This document shows, one piece after another, positions 1-9,843 of a stretch of DNA of 64,000 bases (positions are counted from its first letter, which is position 1; every line of letters starts with the position of its first letter). The notes beneath the pieces are model-generated. The model saw nothing but the letters and a program-made list of their open reading frames with translations. It made no database searches and was not told the DNA's origin. Origin of the DNA: Candidatus Aalborgicola danicus (GTDB lineage Bacteria; Pseudomonadota; Gammaproteobacteria; Burkholderiales; Burkholderiaceae_C); assembly GCA_016703945.1 (NCBI GenBank), contig JADJBC010000048.1, positions 1 through 64,000 on the forward strand. Direction: 5' to 3'. The position numbers were made by a program, and so were the translations under genes.

Positions 1-2571
1 GCTTTGGTGATGGCTTGCGCCGGTGACGTGGGGGTGGTTCCAAAGGTCGTTATCCAGGCATTCAGCAATGCGGCCAGCTTCGATGTTTCCGGGTTCTCCG
101 AGGCAGCGCGGTCGTGGAATCTGCCGGGTCCTCCAAACTAGGGCAAGTCCGTCAATTCCGGCCCGACTCCAGCTGCGTTCCCTCAGCCAGCACAAAGGGC
201 TGGCGCACCAGGTCATCCCACAGTTCAAACGAGGCATACGCCCTGTGGCCACCTTGGGTCGGCCAGCGGCGATATAAGCCCGCACAATGGTCAGCGCGGC
301 CACCACCAGGGCCTGGCGGTTGTTGCAGACCTCGGTGAGCGGGTCAAACTCGAACTCGCGTTTGAAGGGCGTTTCAATCTGGGCATCCAGCCGCGCCAGC
401 AATATCCGGCGGTGGGTGTCACCAGTCAAAACGAGGTTGTTGCCAGAAACCAGAAACAGGGGCACGGTTGGGCAGCTCCACATTCTCCGAGACACCCAAC
501 ACGCGGTCGGCAAACAGGGACGATGTCAGAAACGAGTCGATCACCGAGTTGCCCAGGGGCTCACGCACGTTGTCCCACAGCAGCACCTTGGAGCCGCCGC
601 GCAGCGCAGCAAACAAGCGCTTGCGGCACTCGTCTTCTTCATTGGTGGGTGGCAGCACGGCGACATCGCCACCCGTTGCCAGTGCGCCAATGCACTTGGC
701 CAGCAAGGTCTTGCCGGTGCCCGCCGCTGGCGCATCGAACCCGGTGGCGGGGCAGGTGGGCAACGCGGGGCGCAAACACGCGGCCAACATGGCGGCCAGG
801 GTGACGCCGACGGCAACTTCATCGGCAAAGGGGAACAAGCGGATCGGGTGCCACAGCTTGGCCAATGCGTCCAGCGCTTGCTCAACCGTGGGTGCCGACG
901 GAACGGCCAGCGGATAGGCTTCACCGGTGACGTACATCAACCCGGTCGTAGGGTCATGGCCGGGTTCGTCAAACACGCTGCCATCAGGCCGCAAGGTGGG
1001 TGCCGTGGTCACGGCCGTCAACTTACGGAAGCTGCGGCTGCCATGTTTGGCAATGATGGCGTTGGCAATGTAGGTGGGTGCGTCTTCCGGGATTTCTCGC
1101 GTGGAGGTGACGTTGCCATCTTCATCGCGTTCGGTCTTGACGCTGTAGAACTCGGCCACCCGGCCCGCATGGTCCACCAGCCAGTCGCGGCTGACCGGCG
1201 TGGCCTTGCCATCGGCAACAAAGGCAATGGCATTGGTGCCAAAGTCAAACAGCTCACTGCGGTCGCGCAAGACTTGCAGCACCGCATCGGTGGAGTCCAC
1301 CCGCATACCCCGGCCCAACTGAACCCGTGCCGACTGGCGGCGCAGCTCGTAGCGCATGCCACCGTGCCGGTGTGAAAACAGGTCTGGACGGGTGCCATTC
1401 AACAGGCGGGCCACGGCCACGCGCTTGTCTGCATCGGGGTCGAGCGGGTCGGCAAACCGGGTGTTGTGCCAGCAGTAAGGGTTGTCCAAAAGCTGCGCCA
1501 CTGTCACTACCTGGCCGTCGGCGCAGGTCAGCTCAAAGTCGCCCATCAGCACCTGATGCACCGCAGCGCGCTCCAGCACGTTGGTGGCCTGTGCCAGCTT
1601 GATGCCACGGCGCTGCGCCAGGGCGGGGGCTTTGTCTGCCACCCAGTTGCGCCGGGCGGTGTCGCATTTTCAGCTACCGCTGCGCGTGCTGCCTTGAGTC
1701 CGGCTTGGGCTTGCTTCTTGATGGAGGGCGTGGCGCTGTCGATCAGCACCTGCAAATTGAACTGGGCCGTTGCGTCGCCGTAAATCACACCGTCAACCCC
1801 GGCGCGGGTAACCCCGTCCACCAGCACCGATGGCCCGGCAAAGTCCAGCCGTTCGGGCTGCCATACCGACACATCCACCAAGCAACGTGGCAAGCGTTGA
1901 CCGGCGACGCCAATATCGCACCAGCCAGCGCCCGGCGTGGCCCACAGCAGGGCCTCCAAGGCTTTGCCCGCTTCGGGAATCAGCGTGGCATCCACCACGG
2001 GGATGTACAGGCGGTGCCGGGTCAGGCCAGACAAAATGCTGCCATCCGGGGACACACAACCTGCCGACGCACTGGGCCGCCAGAGCATGGGGGCATCGGC
2101 CAGTGCTGGTGCAGCCGCAATCAAACGGTCACGAAACTGGAGTGGCGACAGTTCGCCGTCGGGCAAACCATCGTGGTCCAGCATCATCACGCCCGGCGCG
2201 GCCCGAAACTTGAAGTTTTCGCGGGTGCGGGCGATGCCACCTGCTTGCTGCGCTTCGGTATCCCCCTGCGTGCAGACTGCCACCGCGTCGTCTTTGGTGA
2301 CGCCCCAGGTGACGGCCTGCGCACTGGTCAGGGTATCCAAATGGGACTTGAGGCCGTTCAGATCAGCCACAACCACACGCTGCGCCTGGCCCCGGCTCAG
2401 CATGGCCGACGTTTCTTTGCGCATGCCACCTTTGGCGTTCAGGCCGATGATTTTGGTTAACCGGGCCGGTTGGAGGCCGGTGATGACGGTAAAGGCCAGT
2501 GGCAGTTTGGGCGGCTCTTCGCAGTTGCGAGAGTTGTCTGGAGTTGTGAGATTTTCGGCAAGGTCGTTCAT
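1..2571 (-). pseudogene. Phage/ICE-type DNA primase-helicase, frameshifted and cut by the window edge
   Basis: The minus strand carries one long protein spread over several frames. It starts at 2571 (MNDLAEN, with AAAGGG upstream), and a first frame runs to about 1660. A second frame covers about 1660 to 455, and a third continues towards 1 with at least one more break near 240. The N-terminal part contains an aspartate-rich MMLDHDGLPDGE stretch, as in primase-like replication proteins of Burkholderiales phages and islands. The middle has FSHRHGG, which corresponds to a conserved S-H-x-H-G-G primase motif. The C-terminal part has an ATPase-like GTGKTLLAK loop (Walker A) followed by LLWDNV. 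The AlpA-type gene just upstream on the same strand fits a replication module of an integrated element. The protein is likely inactive unless the breaks are sequencing errors. The family call is by motif recognition and the exact family name is uncertain. Confidence 0.7.
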
Positions 2572-2667
2572 ACACACCCTTTCAATGCAACACCCAAAAA
2601 ATGGCAACGGCATAAGGCGCGGACTGGATCAACCAATAGGCGAGGGCGTGAAGAGCGGTTTTCATGG

Positions 2668-2925
2668 CTACAGCCCCCAAGCTGCCATCAGGTCTTTGCG
2701 CTTGGTGTGCAGCGTCTGGACCAGCTCGCGGATTTGGGCGTCGGTCTTGCCGGAAATGCGCGCGGCGTTCAGCACCTCGATTTCATAGGACGGCCAGCCC
2801 ACGGCGCGCGGTCCCAGGCTGACGGGTTTGGTCCACAAGCCTTGCGCAATGCGCAGGTAGATGGTGGAGCGGGAGTAGCCCGATTGGGTTTTGGCGGCAG
2901 GGATACGCAGGATGGTGGTCGTCAT
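2668..2925 (-). CDS. AlpA-family transcriptional regulator
   Basis: An 85-residue protein reading from MTTTILRIPAAKTQSGYSR. The pattern of a short N-terminal strand, S-G-Y-S-R-S-T-I-Y-L-R and a later P-S-Y-E-I-E is typical of AlpA/excisionase-type winged-helix regulators. These bind DNA in cryptic prophages and islands, activating excision or replication genes. An upstream in-frame ATG would add 14 residues, but the family usually begins close to the chosen start. The gene precedes the primase-like pseudogene on the same strand with about 100 bp between them, so the two are probably co-transcribed. It appears intact although its downstream partner is broken. Confidence 0.8.
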   Translation of the reverse strand: MTTTILRIPAAKTQSGYSRSTIYLRIAQGLWTKPVSLGPRAVGWPSYEIEVLNAARISGKTDAQIRELVQTLHTKRKDLMAAWGL

Positions 2926-3194
2926 GTTGGGTCCTCTTTGACGGGTATGGAACAAACTCAGACGCAAGTTTGTTTGGGCGTTTTGGGCGATAAAAGGCCC
3001 ACGCGGCGGCGTGCTGCGAGTTGTGTTTCAGAGGGAAAGAGGGGCGAACTGCCTGGAACAAAACAGCGCGAAAGGGCGCGTTGTCAGGCGTAAAAGTTGG
3101 GCGAAAACTTTCCGCCCAACTATTTCAGGTCCATTGCTTAATCAGCCCAAAACATGCATTTGACGGAATATTCCACAGAAGCTATATTTGCGGC

Positions 3195-3560
3195 ATGACT
3201 TGGGATGTTGAATACACAGACGAATTTGGTGACTGGTGGGCCAGCCTGACGGAAGACGAGCAAGTTTCCTTGGCTGCCTCCGTGCAGTTGCTGGAAGCGC
3301 GGGGGCCAGCGTTGGGGCACCCGCACAGCAGCGGCATCCATGGCTCCAAGCATGGGCACATGCGCGAACTTCGCACCCAGCATGGCGGGCGACCATTTCG
3401 CACGCTGTACGCATTCGATCCGCGCCGGATGGCGATTCTTTTGATTGGCGGCGACAAGACGGGCGACGACCGCTGGTATGACGTGAATGTGCCGATTGCC
3501 GACCGGCTATATGACCAGCACCTGGTTCAACTTCGACGTGAAGGAGAGATAGATGGCTAA
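3195..3560 (+). CDS. RelE/HigB-like toxin of a type II toxin-antitoxin module
   Basis: A 121-residue protein starting MTWDVEYTDEFGDWW. The order of elements (x-E-Y-T-D-E-F, W-x-x-L-T-E-D-E, a central G-P-x-L-G-H-P, then H-G-H-M-R-E-L-R and G-R-P-F-R-T-L-Y-A-F-D-P-x-R) is that of the phage-derived Gp49-like/HigB toxin family in the RelE/ParE superfamily. Relatives cleave ribosome-bound mRNA. An upstream in-frame ATG at 3021 would add 58 residues that do not resemble the family, so the ATG at 3195 is preferred. The stop overlaps the start of the antitoxin gene by 8 bp, giving the toxin-first order usual for HigBA. It sits in the island at the left of the window, divergent from the AlpA and primase genes. 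Confidence 0.85.
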   Translation: MTWDVEYTDEFGDWWASLTEDEQVSLAASVQLLEARGPALGHPHSSGIHGSKHGHMRELRTQHGGRPFRTLYAFDPRRMAILLIGGDKTGDDRWYDVNVPIADRLYDQHLVQLRREGEIDG

Positions 3561-3879
3561 GAAATTTACAGAACTGCGCGCAGGCATGAGCCAGGCCGCA
3601 CGCGAGAAGGCGGATGGCATGGCCCGGCAGATGTTGGCTGAAATGCCGCTTAACGAGCTGCGCCAAGCCCGTGGCCTGTCGCAAAAGATGTTGGCCGAAG
3701 TGCTGCATGTGCAGCAGCCATCGATTGCCAAGATCGAAAAGCGGACCGACATGTACTTGTCCACCCTGCGCAGCCACATCGAGGCCATGGGCGGTGAACT
3801 GGACGTGATTGCGCGGTTCCCCGACGGGTCGGTCAAGATCAACAACTTTACCGACTTGGGGGCAGCCAGCCCGCTTTGA
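3553..3879 (+). CDS. HigA-like XRE-family antitoxin
   Basis: A 108-residue protein. Residues about 30-85 form an XRE helix-turn-helix: L-N-E-L-R-Q-A-R-G-L-S-Q followed by L-A-E-V-L-H-V-Q-Q-P-S-I-A-K-I-E-K. The segment M-Y-L-S-T-L-R-S-H-I-E-A-M-G-G typical of this antitoxin group follows. It overlaps the toxin gene by 8 bp, so translation is probably coupled. Antitoxins of this class neutralise the toxin by direct binding and repress their own promoter through the helix-turn-helix. No frame breaks are seen, so this two-gene module looks functional within an otherwise decaying island. Confidence 0.88.
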   Translation: MAKKFTELRAGMSQAAREKADGMARQMLAEMPLNELRQARGLSQKMLAEVLHVQQPSIAKIEKRTDMYLSTLRSHIEAMGGELDVIARFPDGSVKINNFTDLGAASPL

Positions 3880-3904
3880 TGGCAGGTGGCTGACCTGCTG
3901 GCGC

Positions 3905-4693
3905 TCAGGCCAGCATGTGTTTTTTGATAGTGCTGGCGTCGCGGCCTTGCGCAATTGGGGTCTTGGCGATCTGCTGCGAATACCAAACGTCCGATTCATT
4001 CGGACGCTTCTTCCGCAAAGCTTTGTACGCTTTTTGCCAGCTCGCATACCTGGTCTGCGTGTCGATCTTGCGCGCATCACGCTTGGTCGTGTTGGGTGTG
4101 TGGCGCGTGTCGGCGGTGGTTGCTGCGTCCACCATTTGGTGAAGCACAGCATGGTCCAGCGTGAAACCGCCATTCTCAATGCCGATGACATCCGCCAGCG
4201 GCATTGCATTTGTGCCCACTACCAGTGCCAAATGCCCATGGACGCGCAGGCACAGCATCTGGGTGCGCTTGTTGCCACGCGCCATGCCAATGGGCAGCAA
4301 ACCGTCCTCAGAAGGCTGTACGGTGGTTTGTTGAAGGCCAAGACAGGCGGCAACAAACCCGCACACCGCTTGGCCATCGCAGCGCCACAGGGCCAGCCGG
4401 GCGGCGGGGATCGGCACGCGATTGGTGTCGCTGCGCTTGTCACACACCACGAAGGACGTGACCGATCCGTTCGCGCGGGTCACTGTTTGCACGGGCATGC
4501 TGCAATCCTGTTCGCACCCGTCGCAAATTACGCTTTTGGCGGGGCGCGCTTTTAACAGCAAACCTTGTGACTTTAATGCGGACACCGCCGCTGCGGGCCA
4601 CTGGTTCAGCTCTTCCGTGCTGACCGTGACGGACTCGCCAAGGCGCGCGCCTACGCGGCCCAGCAACTCGATCAAGGCGGCTTCGGGAGTCAT
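3905..4693 (-). CDS. Hypothetical protein with CxxC-C metal-binding-like N-terminus
   Basis: A 262-residue protein I do not recognise. The start overlaps the stop of the upstream gene by 4 bp (ATGA), so the two are translationally coupled. Near residue 57 the sequence ICDGCEQDC could bind a metal; further cysteines occur at VVCDKR and LWRCDG. The C-terminal 60 residues are basic, ending RDASTIKKHMLA, with an ArgLys-rich AYKALRKKRPNES segment that could bind nucleic acid. Its place next to the AlpA/primase module suggests an island accessory function. Confidence 0.6.
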   Translation of the reverse strand: MTPEAALIELLGRVGARLGESVTVSTEELNQWPAAAVSALKSQGLLLKARPAKSVICDGCEQDCSMPVQTVTRANGSVTSFVVCDKRSDTNRVPIPAARLALWRCDGQAVCGFVAACLGLQQTTVQPSEDGLLPIGMARGNKRTQMLCLRVHGHLALVVGTNAMPLADVIGIENGGFTLDHAVLHQMVDAATTADTRHTPNTTKRDARKIDTQTRYASWQKAYKALRKKRPNESDVWYSQQIAKTPIAQGRDASTIKKHMLA

Positions 4694-5934
4694 TCCACCG
4701 TTGCAGGTGCCACAGTCGGGGCCGCATCCGCTGTGGCCACCTCTTCAGGCTCGCGCGGTTCAATACCCGATGCACTGAGCATGTCGCGCAGCTTCAGGCC
4801 CAGTTCGTCGTACTTGAGCGAGCAGGAGTTGGGGTAGGTGATATGGATGTTCACCGTCTTGGGTGGCCGGTCGGCCTCCACCACCATGGACACGGCCAGG
4901 TCCACTTGGGTGACGCTGTACTGGGCCATGGGCATGGCGATTTGGATGCGATCCAGCAGGGCGTAAACGGCCTGCGGGTCTTGGCTGGGGTCGGCTTCAG
5001 TGAAATGCGTTCACCTCGGGTGGCCCGTGACGACAGGCGCAGCTTTTTGACGACAACGCTTTCAATGCCGCTGCCCAGGTCGTAGGTGAATTCAAAATTG
5101 CGCTGCCGCAGCGGCCCCAGGTCGTACACGCGAGAGTCTTTGGGGTCAGGCGGCAGTTCGGGCAGTTGCAGGATGGTTTCGGCAAACATGGCTTGCAGTG
5201 GCTCTATGGCCTTGTAAGAGCCGCGATAGTTCAGGTCCAGCGAGCCTTCAGACTGCGAATAGACAAAGATCACCTCAAACGCCGGGTTGTGCGGGCGAAT
5301 GCCAAACTGCCCGTTGACCCACTCGGGGCTTTGCTGGGAATAGTCTTCCGGGTAGGCAAAGAAGTAGTCGCGGTCACCCCGGCGAAAGGGCTCCACCACG
5401 CAGTTGTTGCCCCGGCCCTCAGTGTGGTGAAAGTAGGTGCGGATGCGGTTGGCCAGCGCCTGGATGCTGGCGGTGTCCACTTGGGCGGCGTTGTGCGGCA
5501 GGTTCTTGCGCTTGCGCCAGAAAGGCAAGGTGTCTGCATGGTAGAAATGCGTTGCACCGCGCCAAAACAGGTTGTGGTCCAGATACGTGACCATGGCGCG
5601 CTCATAGTGGTTGACCAGCGCGGCCAGCATTTCAGTGAAGGCATTGGCGGCGTTGGGGTCCGCGTCTTGGTCCAGGTGCCATTTGGCCTCGTCCAGAATG
5701 GCGTGGCAACCCTTTTCGCAACTCATCTCAAAGATGTCGCGAAACTCCGCATCCATGGTGTTGCGCTGGGCTTCGGGCAAGGCCAGCCAGGCGGCAAACA
5801 GTTCGTCGTGCCGGGTCTCGGACATGGCGGCAAAGTCGAACTCGCCAAACACCGCGCGCCCCGCAAAGTAGCGGGCCAACAGCGCGTTTGGCATTTGCCG
5901 GAAAAAAGTCTCTGGTCGAGTAGTGACGGGCCAT
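4690..5934 (-). pseudogene. Conserved-looking unknown protein, two frame breaks
   Basis: The protein would begin MARHYSTRDFF at 5934, continue as RQMPNALLARYFAG after a frame break near 5900, and run to about 4995. A second break leads into the frame ending at 4690 (MPMAQYSVTQVDLAV onward). The full product would be about 413 residues. The first break lies next to a T6 run and the second near GGAACGC-type sequence, so either could be a sequencing error. Visible features are HAILDEAKWHLDQD and a region rich in aromatic residues around FFAYPEDYSQQSPEW. I do not recognise a fold. The 4-bp overlap with the downstream 262-residue gene makes the two a likely functional pair. Confidence 0.55.
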
Positions 5935-6114
5935 GCGCTTGCTCCTTGGGTTTATGTCTAAAACGCTCTTGAGCGGCGCTGAACATTAGAATACTGTAGT
6001 TCATTCGCGGCCATCTCCCATAAATGCATAACGGCCGCCGATATGACCCCAAATATTCCGCGCCAGGCCCTGTCACGCTTTCGGAATTTGCTTTAGCCAA
6101 ACCGGATTTCCTGC

Positions 6115-7470
6115 ATGCTGTTTAACTCGTACGTCTTTATCTTCGGCTTTCTGCCGATCACCCTGATCGGCTTTTTCTTGTTGGGCAGGACCAGTCACCG
6201 TCTGGCAGCCCTGTGGCTGGCAGCGGCATCGCTGTTTTTCTATGGTTGGTGGGACGAGCGCTATGTGGGGCTGCTTTTGGCATCAATCGCTTTCAACTTC
6301 GGAGCTGGTTTCCTCATTGGGCGCAGCAAAGGGCAGCACAACGGCACGTCGGCCCACCGATCAAAAGTCTTGTTGGGTTCAGCCATACGCTGGGCATCTC
6401 GTTCTTCACCTTCACCCAAATCGCTTTTCTGGTCGACACCTACCAAGGCAAGGTCGAAGGAATTCAATTTTGTTCACTACGCGCTGTTCGTCACTACTTT
6501 CCGCACCTAATTGCGGGGGCCGGTGCTGCACCATTCAGAGATGATGCCGCAGTTTGCAAAGCGTGCGGTGTGCCGCATCAACTGGGACAACATGGCCGTT
6601 GGCCTGAGCATTTTTTGTGCTGGGGCTGGCCAAGAAAGTGCTGCTGGCCGACTCTGTGTCCGATTTTCCACGCCCGTGTTTGAGGCCGTTAAGGCCGGTG
6701 GCACGCCAATGCTGATTGAGGCCTGGGTCGGTGCGCTGCCTACACGCTACAGCTCTACTTTGATTTTTTCGGCCTATTCAGACATGGCTATTGGCCTGTC
6801 GCTGATGTTCAACGTGCGCCTGCCGCTCAATTTCAACTCGCCCTACAAGGCGACCAGCATCATCGAGTTCTGGCGCCGCTGGCACATGACGCTCTCGCGC
6901 TGGCTGCGCGACTACCTCTACATCCCGCTCGGCGGCAGCCGCTTGGGTACTAGCCGCCGCTATGCCAATTTGGTAATCACGATGCTGCTGGGCGGCCTTT
7001 GGCACGGCGCGGGCTGGACCTTTGTGATCTGGGGCGCGCTGCACGGCTTTTACCTGCTGTTGAACCACGCTTGGCGCGCCTTCAAAGCCCGACTGGGTTG
7101 GGATGATGGCGGACGACTGGCGGCGTTGGGGGCAGGGGCGTTGACCTTTTTGGCGGTGGTGGTGGGTTGGGTGTTCTTTCGGGCGGATAGCTCACGTCTG
7201 CGGTGACGATGTTGCAGGGAATGGCGGGGGTGAATGGGGTGTCGCTTCCGGGAGCTTTGGAGGGCAAGGTTGAGGCCGCTGCTGGGGCAGCACTCCTGGC
7301 TTGTGTTCAAAGGCTTCGGATCATTCAGCTCGATGCGCGCCTTCGCCTTTTTGGGTTTAGGGGCTTTCATCGTCTGGATGATGCCTAATGTTCCCAGATG
7401 TTTCTGCGGTATCGGCCAGTGTGTGAGGATGGGCCTGATACCTCGAAGTTCACTACATCTGAAAGTAGCC
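6115..7470 (+). pseudogene. MBOAT-family (AlgI-like) O-acyltransferase remnant
   Basis: The start MLFNSYVFIFGFLPIT and the later segments RRWHMTLSRWLRDYLYIPLGGSR and LLGGLWHGAGWTFVIWGALHG are hallmarks of membrane-bound O-acyltransferases of the AlgI/PatA type. These move acetyl groups across the inner membrane to polysaccharides. The conserved histidine of G-G-L-W-H-G is present. The reading frame changes at least five times (near 6350, 6480, 6620, 6760, 7195 and again around 7300). Roughly 60 residues between GRSKGQ and LGISFFTFTQ are missing compared with intact relatives, so this is real decay and not only sequencing error. The remnant of an SGNH-like partner follows, as in acetylation loci. 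Confidence 0.85.
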
Positions 7471-7618
7471 TAGATCCCGATTCCATTGTGACCGACTCCG
7501 AGCTATTTTGGTGTGGCAGCACCTCATTTGGCTTGCCTGTTTAACTGGAACGTTATTAACTATTTCACTCCTAAGTCTTACCCAAGGTGAGTGAATTTCT
7601 TTATTTCCAGTTTTGATC

Positions 7619-8480
7619 ATGAAAAGATACCTCGCAATTGTCGTAATTTCGCCTTTACTTCTGATTGCATTAATTCTGTTATTTATTTATTTATTTCACG
7701 GGTGATGCCTGCGCCCCGAATTTCATCTAGCGGATCATTCAAGGAAAAGGCTCGTTGGCTAAGAAACAATCTAAACAAAAGGCTGCGATATTGTCATAGT
7801 TGGATCGTCAATGGCTTTGAATAATGTGGATGGTTACACCATTAAAAGTAACTTTCCTGGTTATTCTGTAATAAATATTGCATCTTGGGGTCTCAATATA
7901 TCCGAATCAAGGAAGCTTCTTTCGCAAGTAACAAAAAAGTGCAAACCAAAGTTAATTGTTTACTCTGCTTACTATGCAGATTTTGATGGTCAGTGGAGTA
8001 ATTGTTGATTGGAATTATTGGGAAAACTATTTTGACAATGAACCAGTAATCCTAACTTATCTTAAGTCTTGATATCAGATACTGCACGTCAACTTTTGCC
8101 AGTAGAAGTATGGCTAAAAGAAAGCTCAATAAAATTTATCACTCATTAACTTTTGATAAACAGGCTCATTGCTTGATTGTGATAATTTTGGGTTATTCCT
8201 GAGCGATGGACTGGCCATAAAAAGTACAAGACATTAAAATAAAAACATAGAAAGTAATATATCTGACTTGAAATATTCAAGATTACACTTCAAATAAAAA
8301 TGGATTACAGTTTGTTTTTAAAAAACACCTTTGCGACTTGGAGCAAACAAACATTCTAAACCGGAAATTGAACAACTTTGGGTTAATGTCGAAAAATCCA
8401 CAAAGTATTTTGGTGGCAGATTTGTTGACATGCAACTACGAAAACTACTTCGATGATCAACCTCTGATGCCCGGGAAAAA
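7619..8480 (+). pseudogene. SGNH-hydrolase-like partner of the MBOAT protein, degraded
   Basis: An AT-rich stretch, clearly lower in GC than its neighbours, carries coding remnants. MKRYLAIVVISPLLLIALI at 7619 looks like a signal anchor. A second frame has IVIVGSSMALNNVDG near 7797, resembling the GDS-type nucleophile block of polysaccharide O-acetylation partner proteins, then SVINIASWGLNISESRKLL. A last piece near 8320-8440 reads KPEIEQLWVNVEKSTKYF. Stops and frame changes separate these parts. The base composition suggests transfer from a different source, as is usual for surface polysaccharide genes. The assignment to SGNH rests on position and one motif. Confidence 0.55.
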
Positions 8481-8595
8481 AAATTGTCTAGGGAGGCGGT
8501 TTCAAGGGGGCTTGGCCTCCCGGAGTACGGTTGCTGGTCAGGCACCTTGGGAGAGCCGAGTGTAAGGGTGGCTCGGGGGCCGAGTTGTGAGGGCT

Positions 8596-8715
8596 GGGGG
8601 CGGGTCCCTTTGTTTTTGATGCGATTTAGGACGTTTCGGAAGCCCCTATCCATGCGGGTTTCCAGGGGTCGGTCTCTTGCAACCCGCATGGATGCTTGAT
8701 TCTCTGACCCCCTCC
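8596..8715. repeat. Left terminal inverted repeat of the Tn3-family transposon
   Basis: About 120 bp that match 15647-15764 in reverse complement with scattered mismatches. The outer end reads GGGCGGGTCC, in line with the G-rich ends of Tn3-family elements, and the shared core includes GCGATTTAGGACGTTTC. Inside lies a perfect 13-bp inverted repeat (ATCCATGCGGGTT at 8648-8660 and AACCCGCATGGAT at 8681-8693) with a 20-nt loop. Tn3-family TIRs are usually near 38 bp, so this extended similarity is unusual. Confidence 0.85.
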
Positions 8716-8794
8716 AATTCCCGTTTTAATTCCGATTTCAGGCTTCACCAAGCTAGCTGAGCGAGGCTAGGCTCGTTTCGGAGGCTCAACAGCT

Positions 8795-8862
8795 CTGATA
8801 ATAATAGTTATCAGATATAGATAACAATTAAATGTTGTTAAATATATTGTCTAACGTTAGAC
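8795..8862. promoter_or_regulatory. Cluster of palindromes upstream of the tnpT-like gene
   Basis: Three symmetric sites lie in 68 bp just before the tnpT-like start: CTGATAA/TTATCAG (8795-8801 and 8808-8814), GTTATC/GATAAC (8807-8825) and a perfect 14-bp palindrome GTCTAACGTTAGAC (8849-8862). The surroundings are AT-rich. KfrA-like proteins autoregulate by binding such sites, and resolution sites of tyrosine-recombinase transposons also carry inverted core motifs. Either role is possible. Confidence 0.5.
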
Positions 8863-8894
8863 TTGATCGTTATACGAACTCGTTTTTACCCACT

Positions 8895-9830
8895 ATGCCG
8901 CGTCCCACCGTCGCCACCCCTGCCCAAGTGCGTGAAACCATCTCCAGCCTGCTCAGAGAGGCCGGAATCACTGGTGCGGCCTCTGCTCCTTCCTTCCGTC
9001 GGGCCGTCTCTGTGCGAAAGGTTCGTGAGCGCCTGGGCGGTGGCAACCCGGCCACTATCGGCCACGAAATCAATGCCTTGGAAAAGGACATCGTTGGTAT
9101 CGACAGCCAAAACCTGTCCATCCCCGAAGTGCCGGCCGATATTGCGGCTCTCATGGGCCAGTTGTGGCAGGCCGCCGTGGGGATTCAGCTCACTGAAGTC
9201 CTGCAGCTCAAATTGCAGGCCCAGGGCATTGCCGACTCCGCCAAAAGCGCTCTGGTGGAAGAACAACTTCGCAATCAGGTTCTGCTGCAGGAACTCGCCG
9301 AACTGCGGGCCACCGCCGTTGAACGCGATACCCAACTGGCACAGGCCAAGTCGCAAAACATGGTGTTGACGGAACAGAACACCAGGCTCCAAAACGAGTT
9401 GCAGGCAAGTGGCGCGCGCGCGTCGGAATTGCTGGCGGCACAGGCAGTGCTGGAGGACGAAAAGACGACGGCCATCGCCGCCGCCCGCGAGCGTTACGAC
9501 GGCCTCTCCAAACAACTTCTGCAAGAAACTGCCCAACAACGCCAGGCCAATCAGACAGAGGTCAGCCGCATGACCAGCCAGTCCAAGTTCGCCGAAAAGC
9601 GGGAGGCCACGTTGTTGGGGAGGATTGAGCAGTTGGAGGCCGATTTGTTGGAGGTGCGCACGCAGCGAGACAAGGCGGCCGGCGAAGTCTCGGCCTTGAA
9701 GTACGTCAATGTTTCTCTTAAAACCCAGGTCGACGAATTCCTCAAGAGCCGCACGCACGATACGGCAGGACCGCCACCGGAAGGTCCGGCCAAGCGGCGT
9801 GGGGCCGCAAAAGCTCCTCCCCTCGGTTGA
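8895..9830 (+). CDS. KfrA/TnpT-like DNA-binding coiled-coil protein
   Basis: A 311-residue protein from MPRPTVATPAQVRETISSL. An earlier in-frame ATG at 8832 lies in the palindrome-rich leader and is less likely. Residues 1-75 resemble the KfrA N-terminal DNA-binding domain (V-R-x-R-L-G-G-G-N-P-A-T-I-G-H-E-I). Residues about 110-290 form a long coiled coil rich in Ala, Glu, Gln and Leu. In Tn4651-type transposons a protein of this kind (TnpT) assists the tyrosine recombinase TnpS in cointegrate resolution. The recombinase gene follows 13 bp downstream on the same strand, supporting that role. A paralogue with the same architecture lies at 17457-18491. Confidence 0.75.
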   Translation: MPRPTVATPAQVRETISSLLREAGITGAASAPSFRRAVSVRKVRERLGGGNPATIGHEINALEKDIVGIDSQNLSIPEVPADIAALMGQLWQAAVGIQLTEVLQLKLQAQGIADSAKSALVEEQLRNQVLLQELAELRATAVERDTQLAQAKSQNMVLTEQNTRLQNELQASGARASELLAAQAVLEDEKTTAIAAARERYDGLSKQLLQETAQQRQANQTEVSRMTSQSKFAEKREATLLGRIEQLEADLLEVRTQRDKAAGEVSALKYVNVSLKTQVDEFLKSRTHDTAGPPPEGPAKRRGAAKAPPLG

Positions 9831-9843
9831 TGGACTGCTCGAC

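Noticed and set aside
287..1375. Long plus-strand frame of 362 codons
   Set aside because: It is the antisense shadow of the primase-like pseudogene; the minus strand carries the recognisable motifs.
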